From assembly GCA_020849615.1 (NCBI GenBank), contig JADLFW010000006.1:1-64000 (forward strand): a DNA stretch of 64,000 nt, given 5' to 3'. Positions 60,885-64,000 of this stretch are shown here, piece after piece. The notes beneath the pieces were generated by a model that ran no database searches, was not told the DNA's origin, and worked only from the letters and a program-made list of their open reading frames with translations. This stretch comes from Phycisphaerales bacterium. Its GTDB lineage: Bacteria > Planctomycetota > Phycisphaerae > Phycisphaerales > UBA1924. The position numbers and the translations under genes are program-made. Every line of letters begins with the position of its first letter. The stretch's first letter is position 1.

Positions 60885-62621
60885 GTGAAGCGATTCGCCG
60901 AGTTGTACGAGGCGATCGACTCCACGACCTCGACCAACCGCAAGGTCGAGGCGATGGTTGCGTACTTCCGCGAGGCGGATCCGCGTGATGCCGCGTGGGC
61001 GCTCTATTTCCTCACCGGCCAGAAGTTGAAGCGGCTCGTTCCGGCCCGGTCGCTGGCCCGGTGGACGCTCGAGCTGACGGGGTTGCCGGAGTGGTTGTTC
61101 GGCGAGTCGTACGATGCGGTGGGGGACCTGGCCGAGACGATCTCGCTGCTGGCGGAGGGCGCGGAGCTCACGCCGCGGCCGCCGGGCACGCCCGCGCCGG
61201 TTCAAGGCGGGCTCTTCGAATCGCCGCCCGCCGAAGAGGCCGGCCCAGGCTCGAATACAGGCGCGGTGCCGCTGCATGTCTGGGTTGAGCAGCGATTGGA
61301 GCGGCTGCGCGGGCTGAGCCCCGAGCAGCAGCGCGGGCCGGTGCTGTCGTGGTGGGCGGGCCTGGACCGCGCGCAGCTTTTTCTCGTCGTCAAGCTGCTG
61401 ACCGGGTCGCTGCGCGTCGGTGTCTCGCGGACGCTGGTGGTGCGGGCGCTGGCCGAAGTCGCCGCGGTGCCCGCCGCCGTCATGGAGCATCGGCTCATGG
61501 GGAACTGGCGGGCCACACCCGAGTTCCTGCGCGGTGTGCTGGCCGCCGACGTTCATGGCGACGAATCGGCCCCGGCCACGGATCTCTCGCGTCCGTACCC
61601 GTTCTTTCTCGCTTCGCAGCTTGAGGGCGGCCCGGAGACGCTCGGCGAGCCCCGCGACTGGCAGATCGAATGGAAGTGGGATGGGATCCGGGCCCAGCTC
61701 ATCCGCCGCGGCGGGTCGGTCTTTCTGTGGTCGCGCGGAGAGGAGTTGATCAGCGATCGATTCCCCGAGATCGCCGATGCCGCGGCCCGGCTGCCGGATG
61801 GGGTGGCGCTGGATGGCGAGGTCCTGGCCTTCCGCGATGACCGGGCCCTGCCGTTCGCCCGGCTCCAGCGGCGGATCGGGCGGACGAACATCACCGGGCG
61901 GGCGCTGCGCGAGGCGCCCGTCGTGTTCATGGCGTATGACGTCCTCGAGCAGGGGGGCGAGGATGTCCGGGCCCGGCCGCTGAGCGAGCGGCGGGCCATC
62001 CTCGAATCGCTGCTGGCGGCGGCCTCGCCGAGAGTGCGGATTTCACCGACCATCGAGGTCCCCGACTGGCCCGCGGCCGCCCGGCTGCGGGCTGAATCCC
62101 GCGCCCGCGCGGTCGAGGGGCTCATGCTGAAGAAGCTTGATTCGCTGTACGGCGTCGGCCGGCGGAGAGGCGACTGGTGGAAGTGGAAGATCGATCCGTA
62201 CTGCATCGATGCCGTGCTCGTGTATGCGCAGCCGGGCCACGGCCGCCGGGCGGGGCTGCTCACCGACTACACCTTCGCCGTGTGGGATGGGCCCGCCCTC
62301 TCGCCGATCGCCAAGGCGTACTCGGGGCTGGATCAGGGGGAGATCGAGGAACTCGACCGGTGGATCCGGCAGCACACCGTCGAGCGATTCGGGCCCGTGC
62401 GTTCGGTGGAACCGATCCACGTCTTCGAGCTGCACTTCGAGGCCATCTCGGCCTCGCCCCGGCACCGCTCGGGGATCGCCGTCCGCTTCCCGCGCATCGC
62501 GAGGTGGCGCAAGGACAAGCCGGCCGCCGAGGCCGACACCATGGACTCCATCCGCCGCCTGCTCTCGGCCGCGCCTCCTCCGGACTCCCCGGATCCGCCT
62601 GGCGAGGATGACCCCGGCTAG
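60885..62621 (+). CDS. ATP-dependent DNA ligase
   Basis: A 578-aa ligase that seals nicks through a lysyl-AMP. An N-terminal DNA-binding domain (about 1-210, 'WALYFLTGQKLKRL' and 'FLVVKLLTGSLRVGVSRTLVVRALAEV') precedes the nucleotidyltransferase core. This has motif I 'EWKWDGIRAQL' with Lys264, motif III 'FLWSRGEELI', motif IIIa/IV 'DGVALDGEVLAF' and motif V 'EGLMLKKLDS'. The OB-fold follows with motif VI around 'GIAVRFPRIARWRKDK'. A loop of about 35 residues (98-130) is low-complexity. The start is GTG. It is paired with the Mbl-fold exonuclease. The other usual partners (the ligase-associated helicase and phosphoesterase) are not adjacent. Confidence 0.92.
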   Translation: MKRFAELYEAIDSTTSTNRKVEAMVAYFREADPRDAAWALYFLTGQKLKRLVPARSLARWTLELTGLPEWLFGESYDAVGDLAETISLLAEGAELTPRPPGTPAPVQGGLFESPPAEEAGPGSNTGAVPLHVWVEQRLERLRGLSPEQQRGPVLSWWAGLDRAQLFLVVKLLTGSLRVGVSRTLVVRALAEVAAVPAAVMEHRLMGNWRATPEFLRGVLAADVHGDESAPATDLSRPYPFFLASQLEGGPETLGEPRDWQIEWKWDGIRAQLIRRGGSVFLWSRGEELISDRFPEIADAAARLPDGVALDGEVLAFRDDRALPFARLQRRIGRTNITGRALREAPVVFMAYDVLEQGGEDVRARPLSERRAILESLLAAASPRVRISPTIEVPDWPAAARLRAESRARAVEGLMLKKLDSLYGVGRRRGDWWKWKIDPYCIDAVLVYAQPGHGRRAGLLTDYTFAVWDGPALSPIAKAYSGLDQGEIEELDRWIRQHTVERFGPVRSVEPIHVFELHFEAISASPRHRSGIAVRFPRIARWRKDKPAAEADTMDSIRRLLSAAPPPDSPDPPGEDDPG

Positions 62622-62631
62622 GCTTGGGGCC

Positions 62632-63186
62632 ATGCTCACGATGACCGCCGACGACGACCGATCCACGGCAACCAGCGCCCTCCGCGATGTCGCCATCACG
62701 CTGGGGCTCACGCTGCTCATCGCCGTCGCGGCGCAGGTGCGGCTGTACCTGCCCGGCACGCCCGTCCCGGTCACGCTGCAGAGCCTCGCGGTCATTCTCG
62801 CCGGGCTGTGGGGCGGCGGCGGGCGCGGCAGCGCGGCCAGCGCGCTCTACCTGGCGCTGGGAGCGGGCGGTCTGCCGTTCTTCGCCGACCTCAGCGGCGG
62901 GGCGGCGATCCTGATGGGCCCGACCGGGGGGTACCTCGTCGGGTTCCTCGTGGTGCCGGCGATGGTCGCGTGGCTGTCGCGCGATGCCTCCGGCCGGCGG
63001 CGCGGCTGGCCCGCGCTGGTCGCCATCGGCATCCTCGCCCACGCCGTGATCTTCGCTTTCGGGCTTCCGTGGCTGAAGTTCATCGCCGGGCTCGACTGGC
63101 CCGCCACGATCGCGGCCGGGCTCCTGCCGTTCCTGGCGGGAACGGTGATCAAGTCCGTCATCAGCGCGGGGTTCGCGGGGCGATAG
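62632..63186 (+). CDS. bioY: biotin transporter S component BioY
   Basis: A 184-aa membrane protein with six helices. The family signature is 'VRLYLPGTPVPVTLQSLAVILAGLWGG' near residues 35-62, then 'ALYLALGAGGLPFFADLSGGAAILMGPTGGYLVGF' near 75-110. It binds biotin and works alone or with an energy-coupling (ECF) ATPase/EcfT module; none is adjacent. The ATG at 62632 follows GGGG; an ATG at 62641 is an alternative. It begins 10 nt after the ligase stop, so it is likely co-transcribed. Confidence 0.9.
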   Translation: MLTMTADDDRSTATSALRDVAITLGLTLLIAVAAQVRLYLPGTPVPVTLQSLAVILAGLWGGGGRGSAASALYLALGAGGLPFFADLSGGAAILMGPTGGYLVGFLVVPAMVAWLSRDASGRRRGWPALVAIGILAHAVIFAFGLPWLKFIAGLDWPATIAAGLLPFLAGTVIKSVISAGFAGR

Positions 63187-63193
63187 CCGGGCC

Positions 63194-64000
63194 TCACGCG
63201 AAGCCGGGCCGCCAGCGCACGAAGCCCTCGATCGCCTCGTATTCCGCCAGGCCCAGCTTGTCGTAGAGCCTGGCGGTCTGCCTGTTGCGGTCTTCAGCGC
63301 GCTGCCAGAACTCGCGCGGGTCGCTCGGGCCCGGGAAGAGCGCGGTGTCCTTCTGGCTCTCGTGCTTGAAGATCGCGATCCGCTTGCGCACCACCTCATC
63401 GGGCGCCAGCGGCACCGCCATCTCGATCTGGTGCGGCTCCCATTCCTGCCACGCGCCGCGGTAGAGCCAGAACTCGCACGACTTCATCCACGGGCGATCC
63501 GCCAGCCGTTCCATGGCCTTCACCACCACGGCGAGGCACACCCGGTGCGTGCCGTGCGGGTCGGAGAGATCGCCGGCGGCGTAGACCTGGTCGGGCCCGA
63601 CGCGGTCGAGCAGGTCCATCGTGATGCGGATGTCCTCCTCGCCGATCGGCTTCTTGCGGACCCGGCCCGTCTCGTAGAAGGGCAGGTCGAGGAAGTGAAT
63701 GTTCTCGGGCTTCACGCCGGAGTACTTGGCGCCGGCCCGGGCCTCGCTCCGGCGGATCAGTCCCTTCACCTTCTGCAGTTCCGGTGTGTCGACCTGGCCC
63801 GGCGCCTTGGCGGCGATGAAGGCCTCGATCCGTTCTTCGAGGCGCTCGGCGAACTCCCGGCCCAGCTGCGGGAAGGCCTGGGCGAACTCGCGGAGGAAAT
63901 CGACGTGGCGCAGGGCCGAGTCGTCCCACACGGCGATGTTGCCCGAGGTCTGGTAGGCGACGTGGACCTCGTGCTCCTGGTCGCACAGGCGGATGAACGT
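63194..64000 (-). CDS. PIG-L deacetylase-type domain protein (5' end beyond the window)
   Basis: 269 codons are visible, in frame to the right edge; the true start is outside. The visible part reads 'RLCDQEHEVHVAYQTSGN', then 'VYAAGDLSDPHGTHRVCLAVVVKAMERLA', a PIG-L/LmbE-type catalytic region with the 'DPHxTH' metal motif, and 'EWEPHQIEMAVPLAPDEVVRKRIAIFKHESQKD' near the end. This end resembles the deacetylase half of proteins that fuse it to glucosamine-6-phosphate deaminase, but the N-terminal half is not visible, so that fusion is only a suggestion. It ends convergently 8 nt from the bioY stop. Confidence 0.8.
   Translation of the reverse strand, partial: TFIRLCDQEHEVHVAYQTSGNIAVWDDSALRHVDFLREFAQAFPQLGREFAERLEERIEAFIAAKAPGQVDTPELQKVKGLIRRSEARAGAKYSGVKPENIHFLDLPFYETGRVRKKPIGEEDIRITMDLLDRVGPDQVYAAGDLSDPHGTHRVCLAVVVKAMERLADRPWMKSCEFWLYRGAWQEWEPHQIEMAVPLAPDEVVRKRIAIFKHESQKDTALFPGPSDPREFWQRAEDRNRQTARLYDKLGLAEYEAIEGFVRWRPGFA

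Overview
The window looks like chromosome of a GC-rich planctomycete, most likely of the class Phycisphaerae. Evidence: two Tat-exported Gfo/Idh/MocA oxidoreductases, a protein with two DUF1080 (3-keto-disaccharide hydrolase) domains, a Planctomycetes-type ECF sigma factor next to a Ser/Thr kinase with WD40 repeats, a beta-helix protein ending in a GC-type dockerin-like tail, and surface proteins ending in a 'VPAPGA-x-LLG...RR' sorting tail. No rRNA, tRNA, CRISPR array, phage or transposase gene was found. About 54 genes are supported. Most start codons were chosen by Shine-Dalgarno spacing or by ATGA/GTGA overlaps.

Layout. 1-7.5 kb (minus strand): a paired-hairpin repeat element, a membrane cytochrome-c-like protein, a Gfo/Idh oxidoreductase, an ApbE flavin transferase, a DUF72 protein, two paralogous sorting-tail proteins and a second Gfo/Idh oxidoreductase. 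7.7-20.2 kb: a surface-glycan cluster. The plus-strand half has a CgeB-like glycosyltransferase, a GT2, a nucleotide-sugar dehydrogenase, a GT-A-like protein, a radical SAM protein and two methyltransferases. The minus-strand half has three more glycosyltransferases. Three GT2 enzymes carry a C-terminal Rossmann-like 'GxGRN' domain. 20.4-22.8 kb: a DUF2339 membrane protein behind a near-consensus promoter whose spacer holds a perfect palindrome.

23.0-28.7 kb: a tightly overlapped methionine/threonine operon: gamma-synthase-like PLP enzyme, an aspartokinase-homoserine dehydrogenase fusion without ACT domains, a second PLP enzyme and asd. It follows a consensus-like promoter and a structured leader of about 270 nt. 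28.7-31.7 kb: a three-subunit proton-translocating transhydrogenase operon (pntAA-pntAB-pntB). 32-43.7 kb: the dockerin-like beta-helix protein, a globin lacking the proximal histidine, the ECF sigma/kinase pair, a large methyltransferase, the DUF1080 protein and an AAA+ ATPase.

43.8-64 kb: mainly housekeeping genes. These are aconitase, an M24 peptidase preceded by 11 perfect heptamer repeats, a LysR regulator, a Pvc16-like (DUF4255) protein with a lipoprotein, ispF, an SDR, an entericidin-like lipoprotein, murJ, a STAS protein, a DUF4287 protein, a CBS-domain protein, a fatty-acid desaturase, small lipoproteins, a GNAT acetyltransferase, the ligase-associated exonuclease/ATP-dependent DNA ligase pair, bioY, and the 3' part of a PIG-L deacetylase that runs off the right edge.

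Most interesting for follow-up: the GT2-Rossmann fusions and their operon; the structured leader of the methionine operon; heptamer arrays sitting directly 5' of two unrelated start codons; the promoter-spacer palindrome of the DUF2339 gene; the globin with Asn at F8; and the terminal paired-hairpin element.
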